A stretch of DNA of 64,000 nt from Pedobacter ghigonis (GTDB taxonomy: Bacteria; Bacteroidota; Bacteroidia; Sphingobacteriales; Sphingobacteriaceae). The notes under the pieces are model-generated. The model worked only from the letters and a program-made list of their open reading frames with translations. It searched no databases and had not been told where the DNA came from. This document shows positions 16,917 to 24,684 of the stretch, piece after piece; the first letter of the stretch is position 1; the number at the start of each line of letters is the position of its first letter. The DNA is taken from NCBI RefSeq assembly GCF_903166585.1, contig NZ_CAESCM010000007.1, forward strand, positions 62,001 through 126,000, read 5' to 3'. Position numbers and translations under genes: made by a program.

Positions 16917-16945
16917 CGAATGGTGATAAACCACATAAAACCCAA

Positions 16946-19318
16946 ATGAACAAAATACCAAAAGCATTCCTGATTTCCGATTTCGTATGTGCAGCGCTGC
17001 TTTTGGTATTTCTCTTTGCTTTACCATCAAAACTTTTTAAATCTCCAACCTCATTTGTTATCGAAGCCAGCAACGGCAATTTACTAAGCGCAGCTATAGC
17101 CAGCGACGGACAATGGCGTTTCCCAGTTGCCGATTCGGTACCGGTAAAATTTAAAGATTGCATTATTGCTTTTGAAGATAAGCGCTTTTATCATCACATT
17201 GGAGTCGACTTTTTGGCCATGAGCAGGGCCATGAAACAAAATCTGAAAGCTAAAAGTGTGGTGAGTGGCGGCAGTACGCTCAGCATGCAGGTGATCCGCC
17301 TTTCGCGTAAGCAAGATCGGACCCTTTGGCAAAAGCTGCTGGAAGTGATTCTGGCCATACGACTGGAAATTAAATATAACAAAGACGAAATTATCGGATT
17401 GTATGCGGCCAATGCGCCCTTTGGCAGTAACGTAGTAGGCTTGGAAGCTGCCAGCTGGCGTTATTATGGTCGCGATGCCAAAACCCTTTCCTGGGGCGAA
17501 ATGGCCACGCTTGCAGTGTTGCCCAATAGCCCTTCACTGGTGCATCCCGGTAAAAATTCAGGTAAACTGATCAAGAAAAGAAACGATTTATTAGACAAAC
17601 TGGTTAGGTTAAAATATATTGATCAAACTACGGCTAATTTATCCAAACTCGAACCTGTTCCGGGTAAACCTTTACCCCTGCCACAAAACGCACCACATTT
17701 ATTAAATCGCTTTAAGGCAGAAAGGAAAAGCCTGGAGGTTAGCTCAAGCCGCATTACATCTACACTTGATGAAAACATCCAGATAAAAGTAAATGCCATT
17801 TTAAAGCGCTACAACAACCGGTACCGGGCTAACGACATTAACAATATTTCGGCCTTAATTTTAAATATCAAAACCCGCGAGGTGGTAAGTTATGCAGGTA
17901 ATATTTATCAACCCGAAAATACTGATCTGCAGAGTCATGTAGATATGATTAAAGCTTTACGCAGCCCCGGAAGTACGCTAAAACCATTGCTTTATGCCAG
18001 TATGATGAATGATGGTTTTATACTGCCACATACGCTAGTTGCGGATATCCCCACACAAATTGCAGGTTATTCGCCGCAAAACTACGATTTGGGCTATGAT
18101 GGTGCCATTGCTGCAGATAAAGCACTCAGCCGCTCGCTCAACATTCCGGCAGTTAAAATGTTGCAGCAGTACAAATATGAAAGATTTTACGATAAGCTCA
18201 GGAAAATAGGCATTAGTACCCTCAACCAACCTGCCGATCATTACGGTTTATCGCTTATTCTGGGGGGAAGCGAAGTAACCATGTGGGATCTCGCAAATAC
18301 CTACATGGGCATGGCGCGTACATTGAACCATTTTAACACCTATAAAGGTTTGTATAATCCGAACGATTATCGTCAGGCAAGCTATGTCAAAAATAGCCAC
18401 AAAGACGAAACAGACTATCAACGCAATTCCTTTTTAGATCATGCTTCGATATGGGCTACTTTTAATGCTATGGAAGAAGTAATGCGTCCCGGCGACGAGG
18501 GTTTATGGGAACAATTCTCCTCATCGCAACGCATCGCCTGGAAAACCGGAACTAGTTTTGGCTTCCGCGATGCCTGGGCTGTGGGCTTAACCCCCAATTA
18601 TGTGGTATGTGTTTGGGTTGGCAATGCCGATGGCGAAGGCAGGCCTGGCCTGGTGGGCATCGAGGCTGCTGCTCCGGTTTTGTTCGATATTTTCAGGCTC
18701 TTACCCAACGGAAAGTGGTTTGAAACACCTGCAACCAAATTGAAAAAACTTAAAGTATGCAAACAAAGCGGCTACAAAGCAGGCGAATATTGCGAAAACG
18801 TTGTGGAAGAGCTGGTACCGGTTGCTGGTGAAAAAACAGCTGTTTGTCCCTTTCATAAATTAATCCATTTAGATAAAACCGGTGCTTACCGGGTTACCGA
18901 TTTATGCGAGAGTGTAGCTAACATGCAGCACAAAAGCTGGTTTATATTGCCACCAGCAATGGAATATTACTACAAAATTAAAAACAGCGATTATAAAACC
19001 TTACCTCCTTTTAAAAGCGGCTGCGATATTTCGGGTGGCAACAGTGTGATGGAACTTATTTACCCAAAGAACAATGCTACCGTTTATATCCCTTTAGAAC
19101 TGGATGGAACAAGGGGGAAAATTGTTGTTAATGCTGCGCACAGAAACCCGCACTCGAGGATATACTGGCACATTGACAATGAATATGTAGCTACAACAAC
19201 AAATTTCCATCAGCTGGCCATTAGTCCGCCACCGGGAAAGCATACGCTAACCCTTGTCGATGAAAACGGAGAAAGGCTGGTTCAGGTTTTTACCGTTTTA
19301 GATAAGGAAAAGAAATAA
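16946..19318 (+). CDS. pbpC: Penicillin-binding protein 1C
   Basis: Bifunctional peptidoglycan synthase of 790 residues with an N-terminal membrane anchor. The glycosyltransferase-51 domain shows AFEDKRFYHHIGVDF and SGGSTLSMQVIRL; the transpeptidase shows SxxK at Ser343 (SPGSTLKPL), SRSLNIP (SxN) and KTGTS. The C-terminus carries the PBP1C-specific cysteine-containing region and a beta-sandwich BiPBP_C domain (near 700-790). PBP1C with a periplasmic A2M is a conserved partnership proposed to protect and repair the envelope after attack; here the two genes flank a RAYT/REP island. Whether one transcript spans them is unclear. Confidence 0.95.
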   Translation: MNKIPKAFLISDFVCAALLLVFLFALPSKLFKSPTSFVIEASNGNLLSAAIASDGQWRFPVADSVPVKFKDCIIAFEDKRFYHHIGVDFLAMSRAMKQNLKAKSVVSGGSTLSMQVIRLSRKQDRTLWQKLLEVILAIRLEIKYNKDEIIGLYAANAPFGSNVVGLEAASWRYYGRDAKTLSWGEMATLAVLPNSPSLVHPGKNSGKLIKKRNDLLDKLVRLKYIDQTTANLSKLEPVPGKPLPLPQNAPHLLNRFKAERKSLEVSSSRITSTLDENIQIKVNAILKRYNNRYRANDINNISALILNIKTREVVSYAGNIYQPENTDLQSHVDMIKALRSPGSTLKPLLYASMMNDGFILPHTLVADIPTQIAGYSPQNYDLGYDGAIAADKALSRSLNIPAVKMLQQYKYERFYDKLRKIGISTLNQPADHYGLSLILGGSEVTMWDLANTYMGMARTLNHFNTYKGLYNPNDYRQASYVKNSHKDETDYQRNSFLDHASIWATFNAMEEVMRPGDEGLWEQFSSSQRIAWKTGTSFGFRDAWAVGLTPNYVVCVWVGNADGEGRPGLVGIEAAAPVLFDIFRLLPNGKWFETPATKLKKLKVCKQSGYKAGEYCENVVEELVPVAGEKTAVCPFHKLIHLDKTGAYRVTDLCESVANMQHKSWFILPPAMEYYYKIKNSDYKTLPPFKSGCDISGGNSVMELIYPKNNATVYIPLELDGTRGKIVVNAAHRNPHSRIYWHIDNEYVATTTNFHQLAISPPPGKHTLTLVDENGERLVQVFTVLDKEKK

Positions 19319-19326
19319 GTGCTTAT

Positions 19327-20019
19327 TTATACCTCTGTTCTGGTTACCACCAATTGCCGTGAAATGGTTCCGTAAACGATTAAATACTGGGCAATCATAT
19401 AAGTAGCCATAATCAATACGCCAGCTTGCGGAATGGGTTGCGAGAATTTATTTACGGCCAGTACGCTATCCGATAATAAAAAGAAAAGTGCTCCATATAA
19501 AATCAGCTTAAAACTGAAAATGTTAACCTTCCCGTAGCGGTTCACCGCCATAATAGCCATTACACAAATGATAATGGCATACATCAAAACCGGGAACTGC
19601 ATAACCCCTAATTTAGGCTGCAGATAAAAAAACAAACCCGAACAGAATATGGCAAATACGCCTACCACCCATAAAAAATAAGGAGTTCTGTGCTTTGGAT
19701 TAGATTTATGATCTAAAATAAAAGCCCTGATATAAAATATGTGGCAAACCAGAAAGGCAGCCAAACCGTAGATAAAGAAAAGCGTTCTGCCGGCTTGCAG
19801 CATCAGCAATACATCGCCTGCTAAAGCAAAAATTAATCCTGTAAATATGCGTTTGTGGAACCTTCCTCTTAAATCTGTACTGCTATAAAGCCAAACCATC
19901 AGGGTAATGGTAATTAAAGGCTTGGAAAAATTAAGCAGTGTCATATTGCCAGATGTTTCTGCAAACAGCTGAACAATATAAACAAGTGCAAAAATGAAAG
20001 AGAATAGTTTAGTTTTCAT
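19327..20019 (-). CDS. YhhN/TMEM86-family protein, putative lysoplasmalogenase
   Basis: Integral membrane protein of 230 residues with about eight hydrophobic segments and no soluble domain. The signature AKPL-like region appears as NFSKPLITITLMVWL, with GLIFALAGDVLLML and LILYGALFFLLSDSVLAVNKF, the acidic motifs of the YhhN family. Characterised members (TMEM86B, a Legionella homologue) hydrolyse the vinyl-ether bond of lysoplasmalogens. It overlaps the upstream sterol-desaturase-fold gene by 11 bp, so the two are translationally coupled. Substrate in this organism is inference. Confidence 0.85.
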   Translation of the reverse strand: MKTKLFSFIFALVYIVQLFAETSGNMTLLNFSKPLITITLMVWLYSSTDLRGRFHKRIFTGLIFALAGDVLLMLQAGRTLFFIYGLAAFLVCHIFYIRAFILDHKSNPKHRTPYFLWVVGVFAIFCSGLFFYLQPKLGVMQFPVLMYAIIICVMAIMAVNRYGKVNIFSFKLILYGALFFLLSDSVLAVNKFSQPIPQAGVLIMATYMIAQYLIVYGTISRQLVVTRTEV

Positions 20020-21226
20020 CTGTGATGGGATTTTCCTTTTGCAAATTAAAGAACCAAATTACGGATATTAACTGAATGGCCACAAAAATTACCTGATATC
20101 CGACCGGAAATTTTAAAAACAGAACCAACAACGCGCCAAGTATCAACCTGAAATATTCGAACTTTACCAACCACTGCTTCTGCTCCAATAGTGCTCCACA
20201 GGTAATTAATGTAAATATGGTAAATACCGAACCTGATATTAGTGCCACAGTTTCCATCTTATGGTACGAAAATAAGATTGCCGATCCAGCGGCCAAAGCC
20301 ACTATAAACTGAACTAAAACATAGCCGGTAAGCTTTGATTGATATACCGGATCATACTTGCTATACCTGGCTACATCTATTTCCGGTGCATGCTGAAAAC
20401 CACCCAAATGATCAGGAAACCAACCCGGTGGTTTAAGAAACACTTTAATTTTATCGGCTATTTTTGGCGATTTCCTGGCTGTTTTAACCAGGTCATCCCA
20501 ATAATGCAGGTTTGCCCAAACAGGGTTCCAGCTAGCCAGGGGCTTGGTAATGCCATAATAAACTTCTTCCTCTTCTTTCTGAAAAGTACCAAACAGCCTA
20601 TCCCAGATAATTAAAGTACCCGCATGGTTTTTGTCGATGTATTTAGGATTAGAACCATGGTGTACACGGTGATGCGAGGGCGTATTGATAATATATTCTA
20701 AAAAGCCCATGTTTTTAATGGCCCGGGTGTGGATCCAGAACTGATATAAAGTATTAAAAGAACTCAGCGTCAGAAACATAATCGGATCGAAACCAATAAA
20801 GGCAAGAGGCAGATAAAATACCCAGCTAAACCATCCCTGAAACCAGCTCTGGCGCAGGGCTACCGTTAAATTATACTCCTCCGACTGGTGATGCACAATA
20901 TGTGCCGCCCATAGTGCATTTACCTCATGGCTCATCCTGTGAAACCAATAATAAAAAAAATCGACACCGATAAATAAGAGTATCCATACCCATATGGTTT
21001 TAGGCATTTCGAAAAAGCGCCAGTGCTCAAAAATATACTTGTAACCAAAAAACAACGCCGTTTTCATAAATATTCCGGTAAGTTGCTGCCCTATCCCCTG
21101 ACTCAAATTGGCAATACTATCGTTTAGCCGATAATAGTTTAATTTTTTATAAAAATTATAGGCAAGCTCTATACCAATAAGGATAAAAAAAACGGGTACA
21201 GACAATGCAATGTAGTCTACTTTCAT
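20009..21226 (-). CDS. Fatty acid hydroxylase/sterol desaturase family, alkylglycerol monooxygenase-like
   Basis: Membrane di-iron oxygenase of 405 residues. The eight-histidine pattern is visible: HRMSHEVN, HIVHHQSEEYNL, and HRVHHGSNPKYIDKNHAG. The sequences around these boxes (ALWAAHIVHHQSEEYNLTVALRQS, IIWDRLFGTFQ) resemble TMEM195/alkylglycerol monooxygenase more than C-5 sterol desaturases. That enzyme cleaves O-alkyl ether bonds of glycerolipids. Extra C-terminal hydrophobic segments (from about residue 300) extend the family core. It is followed by a lysoplasmalogenase-like gene overlapping by 11 bp, which supports an ether-lipid role. Confidence 0.85.
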   Translation of the reverse strand: MKVDYIALSVPVFFILIGIELAYNFYKKLNYYRLNDSIANLSQGIGQQLTGIFMKTALFFGYKYIFEHWRFFEMPKTIWVWILLFIGVDFFYYWFHRMSHEVNALWAAHIVHHQSEEYNLTVALRQSWFQGWFSWVFYLPLAFIGFDPIMFLTLSSFNTLYQFWIHTRAIKNMGFLEYIINTPSHHRVHHGSNPKYIDKNHAGTLIIWDRLFGTFQKEEEEVYYGITKPLASWNPVWANLHYWDDLVKTARKSPKIADKIKVFLKPPGWFPDHLGGFQHAPEIDVARYSKYDPVYQSKLTGYVLVQFIVALAAGSAILFSYHKMETVALISGSVFTIFTLITCGALLEQKQWLVKFEYFRLILGALLVLFLKFPVGYQVIFVAIQLISVIWFFNLQKENPITDEN

Positions 21227-21338
21227 GAGGAGGAAAAAGATATAATTTGGTTAGTTTTTTTACACTACAATTTAGCGAATATTCGTGTTAAGATAAAATC
21301 TAGTTTGTGTAATATTTATGCTTTTTTGGCTATATGTA

Positions 21339-21368
21339 TTGTGCAGACCAAAATTCATCCTACCTTTG
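21339..21368 (+). promoter_or_regulatory. Bacteroidota-type promoter of the small secreted protein gene
   Basis: TTG at 21339-21341 and TACCTTTG at 21361-21368 are separated by 19 bases, fitting the Bacteroidota -33 TTG / -7 TAnnTTTG consensus. This would start transcription about 50 bases before the ATG at 21426. Confidence 0.55.
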
Positions 21369-21425
21369 ATATACTCGGTCTATTTTTAAACCGGCTACTT
21401 TAAGTTCACCAATCATCCCCGCATC

Positions 21426-21776
21426 ATGAAAAAACTAGCTCTGCTCTTATTGCTAATTGCTCCGGCATTTTATGCAAAAAGTCAAACTTTGGTTCTTGCC
21501 AAAGATGCGGCACAGTATATTGGAAAAAATGTAACCATCTGCGATTCGGTTTACAGCGCAAAGGCATTAGATAAGTTAACGCTGATTAATTTAGGTGGCG
21601 CTTATCCTAAAGAACTGCTTACAGTAGTCATTAATAAAGAAGATCAGGCCAAGTTCCCCTCTGAGCCTTCAAGCATGTTTATGGGTAATAAAATTTGCGT
21701 TACCGGAATTGTATCTGAATTTAAAGGGAAAAAGCAAATTGTGGTTACCGATCCAAAACAGATTGTTGTTAAGTAA
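21426..21776 (+). CDS. Small secreted protein, OB-fold-like
   Basis: Protein of 116 residues with a clear signal peptide (MKKLALLLLLIAPAFYAKSQ). The mature part, beginning LVLAKDAAQYIGKNVTICDSVYSAK, has the strand pattern of an OB fold: YIGKNVTICDSV, LTLINLGGAYPKELLTVVI, NKICVTGIVSEFKGKKQIVVTDPKQI. Similar short OB-like proteins occur in Bacteroidota envelopes and in nuclease-associated domains. No catalytic residues stand out. It has its own promoter. Confidence 0.75.
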   Translation: MKKLALLLLLIAPAFYAKSQTLVLAKDAAQYIGKNVTICDSVYSAKALDKLTLINLGGAYPKELLTVVINKEDQAKFPSEPSSMFMGNKICVTGIVSEFKGKKQIVVTDPKQIVVK

Positions 21777-22080
21777 AAAAGCATAAATCAGCAATATAGG
21801 CTGCCTGTTTATAACTTCACTTGGCCAGCTGTATATAGCTACAACAAGTCTTCTTATTCCAACAACTAAAAAAGCATTATAACCTAAGCAGGTTTCAGCT
21901 TAGTTTGCTGCATCATGCCCAGGCTACATCATTTTAGCCATTGTGGATGTACTTTTAAAACCTTATGGGGATCAGAAAAAAGATATTTTTGAATCAACCA
22001 AGCTGCCTCCTGAATTAAAGGAGGATAGCTTCGGTTGGAGCGTTAATACAAAGCGTATAATTTGTAAATAAATTGTCGTT

Positions 22081-22123
22081 GAGGTTGCCTTTTCAGTCGG
22101 CAGGAATAAATCCTGCCAACCTC
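22081..22123. terminator. Compound hairpin
   Basis: Inner stem GGCAGGA (22099-22105), loop ATAAA, TCCTGCC (22111-22117); outer stem GAGGTT (22081-22086) with AACCTC (22118-22123). No long T tract follows, so it may be a processed 3' end, an attenuator-like structure or a dispersed repeat rather than a canonical terminator. Confidence 0.45.
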
Positions 22124-22394
22124 ATAAGCATAGATATCCTTATTATCTAGGTCGAAGATTGCAATTCATTTTAACTTTTCAAAGCAGGTTACACATAAAG
22201 GCATATTTCCTTGATGAATCGTTTTAATTCCGTGATGAACTTAATGTTTAGGCGTAAAAAACATTGTTTAAATATGATTCGGAGCACATTATTTTTCTCT
22301 CATAATAGTGAGAAAAATGCGCGTTTTCATCCTATTTACCGATAGAACAAGCATTAAATGTCTAATATTTTTACCGCTATTCGCATAAAATTTC

Positions 22395-22402
22395 TAGTTT
22401 TG
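22395..22402 (+). promoter_or_regulatory. Candidate -7 box of the PAP2 gene
   Basis: TAGTTTTG matches TAnnTTTG and lies 18 bases before the ATG at 22420. No clear TTG -33 box is present. Confidence 0.35.
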
Positions 22403-22419
22403 ATTTTTCCCATCAGCCT

Positions 22420-23058
22420 ATGTCTACTCTTTTAAAACGAAACACCTTAATCTTTATACTCATTGCCCTGATTGCAGCTTTTAGCTTCCTTAGTTTCTTT
22501 GTAGCGCAACACCCGGTTTGGGATTTTGATATCAAAACCTCATTACTAATTCAGACATTTCAGGCAAACTGGTTAGATAAACTGATGCTGGCCATTAGCT
22601 TTTTTGGAGAACTGCCTTACTCACTGCTTTCTGTAGTTATTGTAGCGGCTATATTCTATTGGAAAAAATACAAGCGTGAAGGATTATATATGGCCTCTGT
22701 CCTACTTTCGGGACTGATTATTTTGGGTATTAAAAACATCATCAACCGGCCAAGGCCAACAACATTTTATGTACGCCTTGTAGAAGTAAACAGATTTCAG
22801 AGTTATCCGAGCGGGCATGTACTTTCTTACACCCTCTTTTTCGGTTTCCTGATCATTTTAATGAATACTTTAAGAGGCATTCCGAAAGCAACACGCATCA
22901 CTTTCACTTACCTGTCGGCATTTTTAATCATTACCATTGCCCCATCCCGGATTTATCTGGGTGCACATTGGTTTACCGATACCGTTGGTGGATTTTTATT
23001 AGGCTTAATCTGCTTGTTTCCGCTATGCTATTATTATTTCAGAAATAAAGCAGCTTAA
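22420..23058 (+). CDS. PAP2-family membrane phosphatase
   Basis: Lipid phosphatase of 212 residues with about six membrane segments. The three PAP2 signature blocks are intact: KNIINRPRP (KX6RP), SYPSGHVLS (PSGH) and SRIYLGAHWFTD (SRX5HX3D), whose two histidines are catalytic. Such enzymes act at the outer face of the inner membrane on phosphatidic acid, phosphatidylglycerophosphate or undecaprenyl pyrophosphate. The specific substrate cannot be read from sequence. Its stop codon overlaps that of the convergent Crp/Fnr gene by four bases, so no terminator separates them. Confidence 0.9.
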   Translation: MSTLLKRNTLIFILIALIAAFSFLSFFVAQHPVWDFDIKTSLLIQTFQANWLDKLMLAISFFGELPYSLLSVVIVAAIFYWKKYKREGLYMASVLLSGLIILGIKNIINRPRPTTFYVRLVEVNRFQSYPSGHVLSYTLFFGFLIILMNTLRGIPKATRITFTYLSAFLIITIAPSRIYLGAHWFTDTVGGFLLGLICLFPLCYYYFRNKAA

Positions 23059-23678
23059 ATTCCGGTCGATGCTTCAATTTTTGCTTTTTTTCTGATCCTA
23101 CTCAGGGTTTCGATCCGCATGCCCAGATAGCTCGCCAAAAATTTTAGCGGAACCCTAGATTTAATGGTTGGATGGCCTATTTGAAATTGTTTGTAACGCG
23201 CTTCAGCTGAGGGAATTCGCGACAGGATTGAGCGCTCTTGCGACATGTGATATTGTATCGCCAGTAATTTTCGGGCCAGAACATTCGCCTCCTGAAACTG
23301 GGTATACATATCATCAATAATGCGATAAGGTAATACCAGTAGCTCCGAATCTTCCAAAGCCTGATATTGCTCTTCGAAAGTAGGTTTAAAAGTACCCGGA
23401 TTTCTGATATTGCCAATAAAATCATTTTCATCAGTTAACCAGGTAGTAATATCCTTTCCATCATCCACTACAAAAGCCCTTACCAGCCCTTTAACAACGA
23501 AAAACAAACATCCTTCGGTAACCAGTTCTGCAAAGCACGACAACACATTATTCTTCCGCACAGAAATTTTGAATGTTTCCTTTCTTGCGCCCTCAATCAA
23601 TTCAGCACTAAGCGGCTGCAGCTCGCTTAAGAACTGAATAAGCGGATCGCTTTCGTGACTAGCAGTAGTCATAATCAT
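23055..23678 (-). CDS. Crp/Fnr-family transcriptional regulator
   Basis: Regulator of 207 residues. The N-terminal cyclic-nucleotide-binding-like beta roll runs to about residue 125 (CLFFVVKGLVRAFVVDDGKDITTWLTDENDFIGN). A dimer helix and a C-terminal winged helix follow (VPLKFLASYLGMRIETLSRIRKKAK, with TLSRIRK as recognition helix). It lacks the FeS cysteine cluster of Fnr. A perfect dyad upstream at 23699-23714 may be its own binding site. Ligand unknown; this subgroup is common in Bacteroidota. Confidence 0.88.
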   Translation of the reverse strand: MIMTTASHESDPLIQFLSELQPLSAELIEGARKETFKISVRKNNVLSCFAELVTEGCLFFVVKGLVRAFVVDDGKDITTWLTDENDFIGNIRNPGTFKPTFEEQYQALEDSELLVLPYRIIDDMYTQFQEANVLARKLLAIQYHMSQERSILSRIPSAEARYKQFQIGHPTIKSRVPLKFLASYLGMRIETLSRIRKKAKIEASTGI

Positions 23679-23698
23679 TTATTCGGATTTTTAATAGT

Positions 23699-23714
23699 AT
23701 GCAATGTATTGCAT
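23699..23714. promoter_or_regulatory. Palindrome upstream of the Crp/Fnr gene
   Basis: ATGCAAT, GT, ATTGCAT: 7-bp perfect arms, 21 bases upstream of the Crp/Fnr-type start codon. Size and position suit an autoregulatory operator; not proven. Confidence 0.45.
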
Positions 23715-23878
23715 GCCGTCCGCATTTCCAAATACCAAAACGTATCAAATAGCAAAAAAATTACAATGGAGGTCATTTTTATTTTTTAACCATTAAGGTC
23801 AGTTACCACCATTGTTTCCGATTTGTTAATTTTCTGCTTCGTGGCTGCATTTTAACATAATGCTAAAAAAAATCTGAT

Positions 23879-23886
23879 ATTTTTGC
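23879..23886 (+). promoter_or_regulatory. Candidate -7 box of the HAD gene (possibly leaderless)
   Basis: TATTTTTG fits TAnnTTTG and ends only four bases before the ATG at 23891. If used, the mRNA would begin at or next to the start codon. Confidence 0.4.
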
Positions 23887-23890
23887 CACC

Positions 23891-24556
23891 ATGACGAATC
23901 ACAAACCCAAAGCTTTTCTTTTCGATCTTAACGGAACGATGATTGACGACATGGCCTTTCATAATCATGCCTGGCATAATATTTTAACGCAGGATTTAGG
24001 TGCAAAAATTAGCTTCGAAGCTGTTAAAAAACAAATGTACGGCAAGAACCAGGATTTGTTGGAACGCGTTTTTGGGACAGGTCATTTTTCTCAGGAACAG
24101 ATTGATCAAATATCGATAGAAAAAGAATATCGCTATCAGGCCGCTTATAAAAAGCATTTAACGCTGATTGCCGGACTAGGAGATTTCCTCAATCAGGCGG
24201 AGTCTGCCGGTATTCAAATGGCTATTGGTTCGGCGGCTATTCCGTTCAACATTAATTTTGTGTTGGATAATTTAAAAATCCGCCAATATTTTAAAGCCAT
24301 TGTAAGCGCAGAAGATGTGGTTAACAGCAAACCCGATCCAGAAACCTTTACCAAAGGTGCCGAAATTTTAGGCGTTAATGCAGATGAATGTGTGGTATTT
24401 GAAGATGCCCCAAAAGGTGTTGAAGCGGCGTTTAATGCAGGCATGCCTTGCGTAGTACTAACCACCATGCATACCCGGGAAGAATTTGGCAATTACCCGA
24501 ACATTATTGCTTTTGTAAAAGATTATACCGACCCCGCATTACAGCAGCTTTTTTAA
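23891..24556 (+). CDS. HAD-superfamily phosphatase/phosphomutase-like (beta-PGM type)
   Basis: Cytoplasmic HAD hydrolase, subfamily IA with a helical cap, 221 residues. Motif I is FLFDLNGTMIDD (nucleophile Asp12), motif II is AIGSAA, motif III Lys is in SKPDPETF, and motif IV is VVFEDAPKGVEAA. The second residue of motif I, the acid/base Asp of phosphatases and beta-phosphoglucomutase, is Asn (DLN instead of DLD). That could slow phosphoryl turnover or alter chemistry. Likely substrates are small sugar phosphates. It is convergent with the aldose epimerase gene across a perfect palindromic terminator. Confidence 0.85.
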   Translation: MTNHKPKAFLFDLNGTMIDDMAFHNHAWHNILTQDLGAKISFEAVKKQMYGKNQDLLERVFGTGHFSQEQIDQISIEKEYRYQAAYKKHLTLIAGLGDFLNQAESAGIQMAIGSAAIPFNINFVLDNLKIRQYFKAIVSAEDVVNSKPDPETFTKGAEILGVNADECVVFEDAPKGVEAAFNAGMPCVVLTTMHTREEFGNYPNIIAFVKDYTDPALQQLF

Positions 24557-24629
24557 ATCTGGCGCATTTAAACATTACTATGAATGATTGCTCAGGTGTT
24601 GCGAGTTATAGATAATCCAATAAAAAAAA

Positions 24630-24665
24630 TGCTCGTCATTCCGATAGCTATCGGAATGACGAGCA
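24630..24665. terminator. 36-bp perfect palindrome, bidirectional terminator
   Basis: An uninterrupted self-complementary 36-bp sequence with outer part GCTCGTCATTCC and centre GATAGCTATC. It lies between convergent genes, with an A8 run at 24622-24629 that reads as a T tract on the minus strand. Its CGTCATTCC/GGAATGACG arms recur in the repeat at 41492-41580, so it may be a member of a dispersed palindrome family recruited as terminator. Confidence 0.8.
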
Positions 24666-24684
24666 CAATTGTATGCTGCGTCAA

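Larger units (their letters stand above)
21777..22419. other. 643-bp spacer with a possible gene remnant and a hairpin
   Basis: No convincing gene. A frame from 21904 to a TAA at 22069-22071 (GTG at 21943) reads VDVLLKPYGDQKKDIFESTK...SVNTKRIICK, protein-like but without a good start, so it may be a remnant. A stable structure follows at 22081-22123. The right part is AT-rich and leads to the PAP2 promoter. Confidence 0.35.
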
